Shown: piece by piece, positions 9,851 to 18,423 of the stretch | Position numbering within the stretch: position 1 is the stretch's first letter | Layout of the letters: the number at the start of each line of letters is the position of its first letter | Source of the DNA: Sodalis sp. dw_96 | Lineage (GTDB): Bacteria > Pseudomonadota > Gammaproteobacteria > Enterobacterales > Enterobacteriaceae | DNA length: 64,000 bases | Assembly: GCF_018449575.1 (NCBI RefSeq) | Contig: NZ_JAAVUT010000003.1 | Coordinates: 1 to 64,000, forward strand | Reading direction: 5' to 3' | Notes under the pieces: model-generated | Databases searched by the model: none | What the model was told of the DNA's origin: nothing | Seen by the model: the letters and a program-made list of their open reading frames with translations, nothing else | Program-made: the position numbers and the translations under genes

Positions 9851-11512
9851 ATGAGCCTTGCAGCGCCGTTGGACCCCATCGCAATCGAGCTGGTTCGTCA
9901 CGCTTTCCATTCTATTTGTGATGAAATGGCGGAGTCTCTGGTGCGCTCCAGCCATTCCCCCAATATCAAAGAACGACGGGACTGCTCGTGCAGCGTCTAT
10001 GATGTGAATGGCGATATTGCCATCCAGGCGGAGCATATTCCCATCCACCTGGGCGTTATGGCGGGGGCCTTGCGTCATATCCTGGCCGCGTATCCGGTGG
10101 GGGAGATGGTACCGGGTGATGCTTTCCTGGTTAACGATCCTTATTATGGCGCCAATCATCTGCCGGATTTTATCGTCGCCGGGCCGCTGTTCGCCGGAGG
10201 CGAGATGGTGGGCTTCGCCGCCAGTATGGCGCACCACACCGACGTGGGCGGGCTGACGCCGCGCAGCATGCCGGCCACCGCCACCGAGATTTTCCACGAA
10301 GGCCTGCGTATCCCGCCGGTCAAGCTGGCCGCCGCCGGTGCGGTGGATAAGAATCTGCTGACCCTGATTGCCGCGAACTCGCGTCTGCCCGAGGAGCGCA
10401 TGGCGGATCTGGGCGCGCAGATTGCCACCATCCGGGTAGCGCAAAACCGTATTGACGAATTGGCGCGGCGCTATGATATGGCTCAACTGCGGTTCGCCAT
10501 GGCGGAAATCATCCGGCTTTCGGAACAGACCACCCGCGCCTGTATCGCCGCGCTTCCGCGGCAGGTGTGGAACGGCGAGGCCCAGGCCGATTTCGGCGGC
10601 GTGATGATTCCGCTACGGGTGGCCGTCAGCAAGGACAATGACGTTCTGAACATCGACTTCACCGGCAGCGGGCCGCAGACCGAGAGCCCGTTCAATTCCT
10701 GTCTGGCCAATACCCTGGCCTGCGTGTATATGGCGGTGCGTATTACCCTGGCGCAGGGCATCCCGGCCAACGCCGGCATGTATCGCGCGCTGAATATCAC
10801 CATCCCGGAGGGATCAATCCTTAATCCCCGTTTCCCGGCGGCCATTTCCGCCGCCACCCAGGTGTCCTACCATACGTTCGAAGCCTTGATGAACGCACTG
10901 TCGGCGTTTTCGCCGGAGCTGGTGCTGGCGGGAACCGGCGGCGGCGGGGTGTTTTCCTTCGGCGGCCCAAATCCGCGCACCGGCCGGTTATTCGCCTATG
11001 GCGAGGCGCTGGGGGGCGGCTCAGGCGCCAGCCAGGTGGCGGATGGCGAAAGCGGCATGATCCCGCCGGTGGCCAATTTACACGATACGCCGGTGGAAGT
11101 GCTGGAAATGAGCCTGCCGGTGCGCATCCTGCGCTATGAGCTGGTGGAGGGGTCGGCGGGGCAGGGACGTCAGCGCGGGGGGCTAGGCCTGCGCCGCACC
11201 TTCCAGATTCTTACGCCGGTGCGCTGTTCCTTTCAGGTCAGCATGCCCACCCGCGGACCGGACGGTTTGCTGGGCGGTACCGCCGGCACGCCGACGCGCA
11301 TCACCGTGACCCCGCCGGAGGCCAAGCCGCGGCACATTACCGGTTTTAGCGAACTTTCAGCCCCGGCGGATACGCTGATAGAAGTGGAAACCGCCGGCGG
11401 CGGCGGATACGGCCTGCCCGCCGAGCGGGACCCCAAGGCGGCGGAGCAGGACAGGATTTATGGCTATGGCGGCCATGGGGCGAGCTTTCAGGCACAGGAG
11501 AAGCAAGCATGA
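9851..11512 (+). CDS. hyuB: Hydantoinase B / 5-oxoprolinase-type subunit (HyuB family)
   Basis: HyuB is the large partner of HyuA in ATP-dependent amidohydrolases that open five-membered cyclic imides and lactams (N-methylhydantoin, 5-oxoproline, or carboxylase relatives). The product is 553 residues, normal for the family. Features include the N-terminal DPIAIELVRHAF and SPNIKERRDCSC segments, a central FTGSGPQTESPFNS motif, and a glycine-rich C terminus (ETAGGGGYG). The order B then A is reversed from some clusters; its stop overlaps the hyuA start by four bases (ATGA), indicating translational coupling. The natural substrate is unknown. Confidence 0.9.
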   Translation: MSLAAPLDPIAIELVRHAFHSICDEMAESLVRSSHSPNIKERRDCSCSVYDVNGDIAIQAEHIPIHLGVMAGALRHILAAYPVGEMVPGDAFLVNDPYYGANHLPDFIVAGPLFAGGEMVGFAASMAHHTDVGGLTPRSMPATATEIFHEGLRIPPVKLAAAGAVDKNLLTLIAANSRLPEERMADLGAQIATIRVAQNRIDELARRYDMAQLRFAMAEIIRLSEQTTRACIAALPRQVWNGEAQADFGGVMIPLRVAVSKDNDVLNIDFTGSGPQTESPFNSCLANTLACVYMAVRITLAQGIPANAGMYRALNITIPEGSILNPRFPAAISAATQVSYHTFEALMNALSAFSPELVLAGTGGGGVFSFGGPNPRTGRLFAYGEALGGGSGASQVADGESGMIPPVANLHDTPVEVLEMSLPVRILRYELVEGSAGQGRQRGGLGLRRTFQILTPVRCSFQVSMPTRGPDGLLGGTAGTPTRITVTPPEAKPRHITGFSELSAPADTLIEVETAGGGGYGLPAERDPKAAEQDRIYGYGGHGASFQAQEKQA

Positions 11513-13551
11513 CCGGTTTATTGGCAGCCGTGGATGTCGGCGGCACCTTTATTGATGTGGTGGTCAGCAACCCCGCCTCCGGAGAAACCCGCATCGCCAA
11601 GGTTCTGCATCGCAAAGGGGATCAGGGCAACGATATTCTGGCGGCCCTGGACGCCCTGGCGGTTGAAATGGGCGCCCGCGCCGCCGATATCGAGGCGGCG
11701 GTGGTGGGCACGACGGTGGTGACCAATGCTCTGCTTGAAGGCGCGCTGGCAAAAACCGCCCTGTTGACCACCGAAGGATTTCGCGATGTGCTGGAAATCG
11801 CCCGCATGACGCGGCCCTCATCCTACGATCTCCACGTCAGGCGCGCGCCGGTGGTGGCGCCCCGGAATTTGCGCCTTGAGGTGCCGGAACGCCTCGATTA
11901 CCAGGGCCAGGTGCTGAAACCCCTGAATGAAGCGGCGCTGGACAGCTGCATAGAACGCCTGCGGGAAGCGCGGGTGGAGGCGGTGGCGGTGAGTTTGCTG
12001 TTTTCGTTCGTCAACCCGGAACACGAACGGCGGATCGGCGAGAAGCTGGCGGGGCTTGGTGTGCCCATATCACTCTCGTCCGAGGTTTTGCCGGTATTTC
12101 GCGAGTACGAGCGCACCACCGCCACGGTGCTGAATGCCGCCACCATGCCGGTGATGGCACAGTTTCTAAGTGGTCTCGAAACGCTGAAAGACAATGGACC
12201 GGCGCGGACCTTTGTCATGGGTTCCGCCGGCGGCTGTCTGACCTTTGCCGAAGCGCGTCGTTTTCCGGTGAAATGCGCCATGTCCGGCCCGGCGGGGGGT
12301 GCTGTGGGGGCATTGGAGCTGTCGGCCCGCCACGGTCTCGGCGAGGCCCTGACGCTGGATATCGGCGGTACCAGTTCGGATATCGCGCTGCTGCGCGGCG
12401 GCGCCATTCCGGTCACCGATGAACGAACCATCGGCGGATATCCGGTGGCGGTGGCCTCGGCGGAAATTGAAACCATCGGCGCCGGCGGCGGTTCCATTGC
12501 CTATCTGGATCGTACCGGATCCCTCAAGGTCGGCCCCCAGAGCGCCGGATCGACGCCGGGTCCGGCCTGTTATGGCCGCGGCGGCACCCGGCCGACGGTG
12601 ACCGACGCCCATGTGGCGTTAAACCGGCTCGGGGTGCGCAGCATGCTCGGCGGTGATTTTGTCCTGGATCGGGATGCCGCCGTGGCCGCCATTGGACAGC
12701 ATATCGCCGCCCCCCTGGGCCTGAGCTGGCAACGGGCGGCCCAGGGTATTTTGCAAATCGCCACCGCCAACATTGTGCGCGCCATCCGGGCCATGTCGGT
12801 GGAACGGGGCCACGATCCGCGCCATATGACCTTGATTGCCTTCGGCGGCGCCGGTCCGCTGCACGCGGTGGATGTGGCCCGTGCGCTGGATATCCCCCGG
12901 GTGTTGATCCCCTATTATTCCGGCGTATTTTCCGCTCACGGCATCCTCTCGGTGGATATCGCCTATGACGCCCAGCGTACCTGGCTGCGTACCTTATCCG
13001 CCATCAATGTCGCCGAACTGGCGGCGTTAACCGGCGAGATGGTGGATGCCTTGCTGGCGCGGGCCGCCGCCGATGGCTTTATGCCGGAGGATGTGGTTAT
13101 CGCCTGGTCGGCGGATTTACGCTATCAGGGACAATCCCATGCCCTGACCGTGGCGTTGCCCAGCGCCGACGCCGAAGGGCTGGCCGCCAGCCGGACGGCA
13201 TTTTTAGCGGAACACCAGCAGCGTTACGGCCATGCCTCCGAGACCCTGCCGGTGGAATTACTGAATCTGCGGCTGAAAATCAGCCGGCCGCGGCCTGCCG
13301 CCGGCGAAGTGGCCATGGCATCGGCCCAGACCGGCGAACCGACGGCTCGGCGCCAGGTCTGGCTCAGCGCGGAGGAGTGCGTCGATTGCCCGGTCTACCA
13401 AAGAACCGAACTGCCGGAAAGCTGGCGTGCCACCGGCCCGTTGGTTATCGAACAGTTCGATACCCTGACGCTTATCGGACCCGGGGATCGGGTGGAAGTC
13501 TTGCCCGGTACCCGAGCCTTATCCATAAATATCCACCCCCAAACTGTTTGA
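11509..13551 (+). CDS. hyuA: Hydantoinase A / 5-oxoprolinase-type ATP-binding subunit (HyuA family)
   Basis: The product is 680 residues, typical of HyuA. The N-terminal hydantoinase/oxoprolinase domain shows the actin/hexokinase-like phosphate-binding segments VDVGGTFIDVVV (residues 7-18) and TLDIGGTSSDIALL (near 285), plus GAGGGSIA. These identify the ATP-using subunit that pairs with HyuB. It overlaps hyuB by four bases and is followed 27 bases later by a secreted solute-binding protein, so transport and hydrolysis appear to be one operon. Amino-acid-type transport genes favour a hydantoin, oxoproline or related compound; this is inference. Confidence 0.9.
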   Translation: MTGLLAAVDVGGTFIDVVVSNPASGETRIAKVLHRKGDQGNDILAALDALAVEMGARAADIEAAVVGTTVVTNALLEGALAKTALLTTEGFRDVLEIARMTRPSSYDLHVRRAPVVAPRNLRLEVPERLDYQGQVLKPLNEAALDSCIERLREARVEAVAVSLLFSFVNPEHERRIGEKLAGLGVPISLSSEVLPVFREYERTTATVLNAATMPVMAQFLSGLETLKDNGPARTFVMGSAGGCLTFAEARRFPVKCAMSGPAGGAVGALELSARHGLGEALTLDIGGTSSDIALLRGGAIPVTDERTIGGYPVAVASAEIETIGAGGGSIAYLDRTGSLKVGPQSAGSTPGPACYGRGGTRPTVTDAHVALNRLGVRSMLGGDFVLDRDAAVAAIGQHIAAPLGLSWQRAAQGILQIATANIVRAIRAMSVERGHDPRHMTLIAFGGAGPLHAVDVARALDIPRVLIPYYSGVFSAHGILSVDIAYDAQRTWLRTLSAINVAELAALTGEMVDALLARAAADGFMPEDVVIAWSADLRYQGQSHALTVALPSADAEGLAASRTAFLAEHQQRYGHASETLPVELLNLRLKISRPRPAAGEVAMASAQTGEPTARRQVWLSAEECVDCPVYQRTELPESWRATGPLVIEQFDTLTLIGPGDRVEVLPGTRALSINIHPQTV

Positions 13552-13578
13552 CAACCATGCACCCCGAGGAGATACCGA

Positions 13579-14361
13579 ATGAGATTTTCTGTAAAGCACG
13601 GCGCGGCACTGATGGTACTCGCCGCCACATTAAGCGTCTCCGCCTGGTCCGTCCAGGGGGCTGAAGGTTTCACCAAGCTGCGCGTTGCCGCCGATCCGAG
13701 CTATCGGCCGATCTCCTTCCAGGATCCGTCGGGCAAGCTGGTGGGGTTTGACGCCGACTTCGCCGCCGCCCTCGGCAAACACATGGGTGTGCCGGTATCC
13801 TATGAAGGCATGGCGTGGGACGGCATTATCCCCGCGCTGCAAGGGGGCAAGATCGACGCCATCACCAATCTGGTGATCAGCGACGATCGCAAAAAAGTGG
13901 TGGCATTCTCTGAACCGATCATGACGCAAACGATTGTCCTGGTGGTAAAAGCCCATTCCGGCCATGAACGGCTCACCGCCGCCAATCTGGGGAAACTGAG
14001 AGTCGGGGTGATGGTCAATACCGCCGCCGCCACGGCGCTGCAGTCCATGAAGGATGTCACCCCTACCACCTACAACACCGTGGTGGATGCCTATAATGAT
14101 TTGATGCTCGGCCGTATCGATGTGGTGGCGGTGGAAAGCGTTAACGGGACTTACATCGTCGCCAGCCAATACGCCGGTAAATTGGCGGTGGTGAAACAGC
14201 CGCTGACCAATGACGTCAAACTGAACGGCGTGGCGCTGCGCAAGCAGGACACCGCCGGATTGAAGCAGGTCAATACCGCCATTGACAAGATGAAAGCGGA
14301 CGGCACCCTGGCCGCCATCGCCGTCAAGTGGTTCGGCAACGCCGATAACGTGCCGAAATAA
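13579..14361 (+). CDS. Periplasmic amino-acid-type solute-binding protein of an ABC transporter
   Basis: The product is 260 residues with an N-terminal signal peptide (MRFSVKHGAALMV..., cleavage probably near AEG at 28-30). The mature part is a family 3 solute-binding protein: LRVAADPSYRPISFQD, GKLVGFDADFAAALG and WDGIIPALQGGKIDAI are its usual landmarks. It would capture the ligand in the periplasm for the ATPase and permease that follow. A GAGGAG ribosome site precedes the start. Family 3 proteins normally bind polar amino acids; with hyuBA upstream, the ligand may be a cyclic or modified amino acid. Confidence 0.92.
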   Translation: MRFSVKHGAALMVLAATLSVSAWSVQGAEGFTKLRVAADPSYRPISFQDPSGKLVGFDADFAAALGKHMGVPVSYEGMAWDGIIPALQGGKIDAITNLVISDDRKKVVAFSEPIMTQTIVLVVKAHSGHERLTAANLGKLRVGVMVNTAAATALQSMKDVTPTTYNTVVDAYNDLMLGRIDVVAVESVNGTYIVASQYAGKLAVVKQPLTNDVKLNGVALRKQDTAGLKQVNTAIDKMKADGTLAAIAVKWFGNADNVPK

Positions 14362-14511
14362 GCCGGGCGTCCGCCGGGGACAGCGTCTTAACGAAGCGCC
14401 CGATTTCCGGTGGGCATCGGCACCAGGCGGCGGGATTTTCCGAGGCGATGGGGTGCCAGTTAACACGGCACAGACGCCAATGGGTGTATTTAATGGTTAT
14501 GAGGTCGCCAG

Positions 14512-15315
14512 ATGCCTGATATGACGGAGGTGCCGCCGGGCAACGATAAGATGCCGGTGCTGCGAATCACCGGGTTGTGCAAATCGTTCCACGGCGTTCC
14601 GGTCCTGAAGGATATCTCCCTGGATATCGCCCGGGGTGAAACCGTCGCCATCATCGGTCCCAGCGGCGCGGGCAAAACCACCCTGCTGCGATGCGTGAAT
14701 TTTCTCAACGATTATGACAGCGGCAGCGTGCTGATCAGGGGCGAGCAAATCGGTTACCGGCAGGGGGGTAAACGGCGCATTGAAGACAGCGATGCCAATA
14801 TCAGCCGCATGCGCCGCAAGACCGGCATGGTGTTTCAGCGCTTTGCGCTGTTCCCGCACCTGAGCGTGCTGGAGAACCTGATCGAAGGACCCGTTCGGGT
14901 TCTTCGCCAGCACCGTGGGGAGGCGGTGGCGCGGGCCATGGCGGTATTGACGTCGGTGGGTCTGGTGGATAAGGCCCAAGCCTACCCCGCCTGGCTTTCC
15001 GGCGGTCAGCAGCAGCGGGTGGGCATTGCGCGGGCGTTGTGCATGGAGCCCGAAGTGCTGCTGTTTGACGAGGTGACGTCGGCGCTGGATCCCGAACTGG
15101 TGGGTGAGGTGCTGGCGGTGATGCGGCGCCTGAGCGAAGAGGGGCGCACTATGCTGATGGTCACCCATGAGCTGCGTTTTGCCCGGGATGTTGCCGACCG
15201 TATTGTGTTTATGGAACAAGGGAGCATTATCGCGGATCTCCCGGCCCGGCAATTCTTTGAACAGCCGCCGAGCGTTCGTATCGAGGCGTTTCTGGCATCC
15301 AGCGCGTCAAAATAG
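14512..15315 (+). CDS. ATP-binding subunit of a polar amino-acid ABC transporter
   Basis: The product is 267 residues, with Walker A GPSGAGKTT (residues 49-57), ABC signature LSGGQQQRVGIARAL, Walker B VLLFDEVTSALD, and the switch histidine in MVTHEL. It is of the GlnQ/HisP type. A second ATG lies three codons downstream and the ribosome site is weak, so the start is approximate. It lies between the binding protein (150-base gap) and the permease (about 110 bases), all in one direction. Confidence 0.93.
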   Translation: MPDMTEVPPGNDKMPVLRITGLCKSFHGVPVLKDISLDIARGETVAIIGPSGAGKTTLLRCVNFLNDYDSGSVLIRGEQIGYRQGGKRRIEDSDANISRMRRKTGMVFQRFALFPHLSVLENLIEGPVRVLRQHRGEAVARAMAVLTSVGLVDKAQAYPAWLSGGQQQRVGIARALCMEPEVLLFDEVTSALDPELVGEVLAVMRRLSEEGRTMLMVTHELRFARDVADRIVFMEQGSIIADLPARQFFEQPPSVRIEAFLASSASK

Positions 15316-15428
15316 GTATAGCGATGGATCGCCGCATTGACACCGTCCCGGGAGCCTGTTCGTCATCGAGCCGCTGAGCCGCTGACTTGTCGTATCGTCG
15401 AATCGTTAATAAGGGGATGGCCCGAGCA

Positions 15429-16127
15429 ATGATGGACTTTATGGTGGCGTATTCGCCGCTTTATTTAAAAGGCGCCCTGGTGGGGCTTGCCCTAACGGTT
15501 TTCGCCATGATCGGGGCATTGCTGATAGGTCTGCTGGTGGCCTTGGGCCGGTTATCCCGTCGTACCCCGCTGCGTTTGCTGTGCCTGGGGTATGTGACGC
15601 TGTTTCGGGGTGTGCCGCCTCTGGTATTACTCTATCTGGTGTATTTCGGACTGCCGGCCTGGGCCAGTCAGGCCGGCAGTCCGTTATTGATAAAACTGCT
15701 GAGTCCGCTGGATAATCGCCTGTTCGCCGCCACCCTGGCCTTTGCGGTCAACGCCGGCGCCTACACCGCTGAAATCATCCGCGCCAGCATCACCTCCATC
15801 CACAGTGAACAGATGGAGGCCGCCCGCTCCATCGGCATGACCTATCCGCAGGCCATGCGGCGCATTATCCTGCCGCAGGCCTTGCGGGTGGCGTTCCCGC
15901 CGTTATGCAACGAGTTTATCATTGTGCTCAAGGGAACCTCCCTGGCCTCGGTCATCGGCGTGACCGAACTGATGCGTAACGCGCAGATGGTTGCCTCGGC
16001 CACCTTCCTCAATCTTCAGGCCTATCTTTTGGCGGCGCTGTTTTACGTGGTTATGGTTATCCTGCTGCAAATCGCCTCCAGCGCCATTGAACGGCGATTG
16101 GGCACGCCCCGGGGCAGCCGGTCCTAA
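15429..16127 (+). CDS. Permease subunit of a polar amino-acid ABC transporter
   Basis: This inner-membrane subunit of the HisM/GlnP type has about 232 residues. Hydrophobic segments and the conserved cytoplasmic loop EAARSIGMTYPQAMRRIILPQA, which contacts the ATPase, identify it. The open frame extends upstream to a TTG at 15387, but the only ribosome-like sequence (AAGGGG, 15411-15416) points to ATG 15417, 15429 or 15432; I chose 15429. One permease gene is present, so the channel is probably a homodimer. Confidence 0.88.
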   Translation: MMDFMVAYSPLYLKGALVGLALTVFAMIGALLIGLLVALGRLSRRTPLRLLCLGYVTLFRGVPPLVLLYLVYFGLPAWASQAGSPLLIKLLSPLDNRLFAATLAFAVNAGAYTAEIIRASITSIHSEQMEAARSIGMTYPQAMRRIILPQALRVAFPPLCNEFIIVLKGTSLASVIGVTELMRNAQMVASATFLNLQAYLLAALFYVVMVILLQIASSAIERRLGTPRGSRS

Positions 16128-16193
16128 AGTTTTTCGATTAGCCGCGTAATTTGTTACAGTAGTCTTTTAGCGGGCAATTGGGCGACCAGGGGA

Positions 16194-16646
16194 ATGATGG
16201 ACAATAAACAGCGCGAACCCGAAACCAGCGCCGTGGCCATGGCGGGAGAGCTACGGCTGCTGATCGGCAATTTGAGCCGGCGATTGCGTGAACAGGCGCA
16301 ACCCGGGGATTATACCTGGTCGCAAAAATCGGTTATTTTGCGTTTGGAACGAGAAGGCCCCGCCACCGTCACTACTCTCGCCAAGGCGGAGGGCGTACGC
16401 CCGCAGTCCATGGGCGCCACGGTGGCGACGTTGGAAGCCGCCGGTATGATAAGCGGCACGCCGGATCCCTCCGACGGCCGACAAACGCTGTTATCCCTGA
16501 GCGAGCGCTGCCGCGAGATAATAAAGGCCGGCCGCGCGGCCCGTGAAGATTGGCTGTTCCATGCCATCAGCAATCATTTTGCCCCCCATGAGCTTGAACA
16601 GCTTGCCGATGCTATTACGCTGCTTAAACGCCTGACGGAATCTTGA
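16194..16646 (+). CDS. MarR-family transcriptional regulator
   Basis: The product is 150 residues with a winged helix-turn-helix: ATVTTLAKAEGVRPQSMG is the recognition region and DPSDGRQTLLSLSE the wing. It lies 66 bases after the ABC permease on the same strand and could be part of that transcript or separate. No ligand or target can be named. A GGGG-AATG context provides a modest ribosome site. Confidence 0.88.
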   Translation: MMDNKQREPETSAVAMAGELRLLIGNLSRRLREQAQPGDYTWSQKSVILRLEREGPATVTTLAKAEGVRPQSMGATVATLEAAGMISGTPDPSDGRQTLLSLSERCREIIKAGRAAREDWLFHAISNHFAPHELEQLADAITLLKRLTES

Positions 16647-16690
16647 TCTTTATCCCTGCTGAGGCCTCTCAAGACGGCTGTCGCCGACCC

Positions 16691-16833
16691 TCGGTTTGAC
16701 CGGCAACACTGACCGGTATAAGACGTCGTTTTCTCGGTTTGACCGGGAATCTGGCCCGGTATAAAACGCCGTTTTCTCGGTTTGACCGGCAACTCTGACC
16801 GGTATAAGACGCTGCTTTCTCAATCTGACCGCC
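16691..16833. repeat. 43-bp tandem repeat (minisatellite)
   Basis: TCGGTTTGACCGG begins at 16691, 16734 and 16777, an exact 43-base period, with a degraded fourth unit from about 16820. Each unit contains GACCGGnAA...GACCGGTATAA, a short inverted repeat around CCGG, and ends GCCGTTTTC or similar. It lies in the 493-base gap between marR and the DUF1471 genes; the rest of that gap is AT-rich promoter-like DNA with a TTAAC-GAAT-GTTAA inverted repeat at 16915-16928. There are no spacers, so it is not a CRISPR array. Confidence 0.85.
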
Positions 16834-17081
16834 ATCTCCGCCCGGTCCAAACCGGGTTGCCAATGAGGCTATTGAAGGATTCCCGCTTCCCATCAGGCTG
16901 TCTCCCCTATATAATTAACGAATGTTAATAAAAGGGTGATTTTCCTGGCGCGTCAAGATCGAATGAAGAAAATTTTAAAGTTTTTTTCTCAATAATTTTA
17001 GGAAGTTATATATTAAATTAACGATCGATAATAAAAAAGAGTTGATCCCCTGAGCCGAGAGGATTAGTATTTAGTTATCGA

Positions 17082-17099
17082 ACGTTAAGAAATTAACGT
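17082..17099. promoter_or_regulatory. Inverted repeat upstream of the first DUF1471 gene
   Basis: ACGTTAA-GAAA-TTAACGT is a perfect 7-bp inverted repeat 40 bases before the ATG. It could be an operator or a leader hairpin. The factor is unknown. Confidence 0.4.
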
Positions 17100-17139
17100 C
17101 AAAGAGAAAAAATCCTTTACTTACCAGAGAGCCAACATC

Positions 17140-17397
17140 ATGAAAAACGTAAAATACGCCATCGCCGCCATTGCACTGAGCACCCTGTCATTCGGTAGCT
17201 TCGCCGCCGACCTGGTAAACGCAGCTCCGGCGCAGCAGCAGTCAGTGGGCGTTATCAGCGTCAACGGCGGTCACGACGTGACCTCCATTGAAAGTCAGCT
17301 GGCTGATAAAGCCGCCCAGTCCGGCGCCAAATCATTCCGTATTATCTCGGTTACCGGTAATAATGAAATGCACGGCACCGCTGAAATTTATCAATAA
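17140..17397 (+). CDS. DUF1471 (YhcN/BhsA/McbA) periplasmic protein, copy 1
   Basis: The product is 85 residues with a signal peptide ending SFGSFA-A (cleavage near residue 22) and one DUF1471 domain, with the family pattern VGVISV...LADKAAQSGAKSFRIIS...GTAEIYQ. Family members in E. coli (YhcN, BhsA, McbA and others) are small exported stress or biofilm proteins of poorly defined mechanism. This is the first of three tandem copies; the mature parts of copies 1 and 2 are almost identical. It starts directly at the ATG corresponding to the internal ATG of copies 2 and 3. Confidence 0.93.
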   Translation: MKNVKYAIAAIALSTLSFGSFAADLVNAAPAQQQSVGVISVNGGHDVTSIESQLADKAAQSGAKSFRIISVTGNNEMHGTAEIYQ

Positions 17398-17534
17398 GCG
17401 CCGTTAGCCACCAATAAACAGCAATAAACAGCAATAAACAAGCAGTAATAAATAAGCAGTAACGTATTAGCAGCGTAAACAAATAGCCCCGGCGGGGAAA
17501 TATATCCCCGTCCGCTGAATAAAATCATCTGCAT

Positions 17535-17562
17535 GAAATAACGATATCGCTATCGGTATTTC
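17535..17562. promoter_or_regulatory. Imperfect palindrome before DUF1471 copy 2 (repeated before copy 3)
   Basis: GAAATAACGATATCGCTATCGGTATTTC is an imperfect 12-bp inverted repeat around TCGC, 31 bases before copy 2. The identical sequence lies at 17967-17994 before copy 3, as part of the duplicated unit. Copy 1 lacks it. It may be an operator or only duplicated by descent. Confidence 0.45.
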
Positions 17563-17592
17563 AAACACACACTTTAAAGAGAGACCGTGAAA

Positions 17593-17850
17593 ATGAAAAA
17601 CGTAAAATACACCATCGCCGCCATTGCACTGGGCACCCTGTCATTCGGCAGCTTCGCCGCCGACCTGGTAAGCTCGGCCCCGGCGCAGCAGCAGTCAGTT
17701 GGCGTGATAAGCGTTAACGGCGGCCATGACGTGACCTCAATCCAAAGCCAGCTGGCGGATAAAGCCGCCCAGTCCGGCGCCAAATCATTCCGTATTATCT
17801 CGGTGACCGGTAATAACGAAATGCACGGTACCGCTGAAATTTATCAATAA
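17593..17850 (+). CDS. DUF1471 (YhcN/BhsA/McbA) periplasmic protein, copy 2
   Basis: The product is 85 residues, a near-identical paralogue of copy 1 (signal peptide, then DUF1471 with the same C-terminal half). A GTG six bases earlier (17587) is in frame, but GAGAG is 9 bases from the ATG and only 3 from the GTG, and copy 1 begins at the ATG-equivalent, so ATG 17593 is preferred. The intergenic segment before it includes a GC-rich hairpin (GGCGGGGA...TCCCCGTCC) and the palindrome described separately. Confidence 0.92.
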   Translation: MKNVKYTIAAIALGTLSFGSFAADLVSSAPAQQQSVGVISVNGGHDVTSIQSQLADKAAQSGAKSFRIISVTGNNEMHGTAEIYQ

Positions 17851-18024
17851 GCGCCGTTAGCCATCAATAAACAGGCAGTAATAAATAAATAGCATTATAT
17901 AACAGCGTAAACAAATAACCCCGGCGGGGGAATATATCCCCGCCCGCTGAAAAAAAACATCTGCATGAAATAACGATATCGCTATCGGTATTTCAAACAC
18001 ACACTTTAAAGAGAGACCGTGAAA

Positions 18025-18282
18025 ATGAACAACGTAAAATACACCATCGCCGCCATTGCATTGAGCACACTGTCATTCGGCAGCTTCGCCGCCGACCTGG
18101 TAAGCTCTGCTCCGGCCGAACAGCAGCAAGTGGGTGTAATCACCGTCACCGGTGGCCATGACGTGACCTCCATTGAAAATCAGCTGGCGGAAAAAGCCGC
18201 TCAGGCCGGCGCCAGATCGTTTCGCATTACCTCGGTGACCGGTAATAACGAAATGCGCGGCACCGCTGAAATTTACGAATAA
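18025..18282 (+). CDS. DUF1471 (YhcN/BhsA/McbA) periplasmic protein, copy 3
   Basis: This is the third tandem paralogue, 85 residues, the most diverged in the mature part (for example VGVITVTGGHDV and EKAAQAGARSFRIT) while keeping the same signal peptide. The start was chosen as for copy 2; an in-frame GTG lies at 18019. The 432-base distance to copy 2 and the nearly identical upstream DNA indicate recent tandem duplication. A strong terminator follows about 90 bases downstream. Confidence 0.92.
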   Translation: MNNVKYTIAAIALSTLSFGSFAADLVSSAPAEQQQVGVITVTGGHDVTSIENQLAEKAAQAGARSFRITSVTGNNEMRGTAEIYE

Positions 18283-18370
18283 TGGATTGCACGCTATTGT
18301 TAAAATGTAGCCATAAGCTGTTAAAGCGCCAGGGAGGTAAGTTGCCTCCCCTCAAACACCAACTTAACGA

Positions 18371-18409
18371 AACGCCGACAAAATGATGCACATTTTGCCG
18401 GCGTTTTTG
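18371..18409. terminator. Rho-independent terminator after the DUF1471 cluster
   Basis: A 15-bp stem (AACGCCGACAAAATG with CATTTTGCCGGCGTT, one mismatch) is followed by TTTTT on the + strand and by A-rich DNA on the other side. It can serve the three DUF1471 genes, and partly the convergent DUF1993 gene. A smaller GGGAGG...CCTCCC hairpin lies just before it (18332-18350). Confidence 0.88.
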
Positions 18410-18423
18410 TTATGTGCTTCTTA

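Noticed and set aside
11346-12612. Several long minus-strand frames opposite hyuB and hyuA
   Set aside because: High-GC codon bias creates open antisense frames; both hyu genes have full-length family matches and coupled starts.
16691-16833. Short regular repeats that might be a CRISPR array
   Set aside because: The repeat units are contiguous with no unique spacers, and there are no cas genes in the window.
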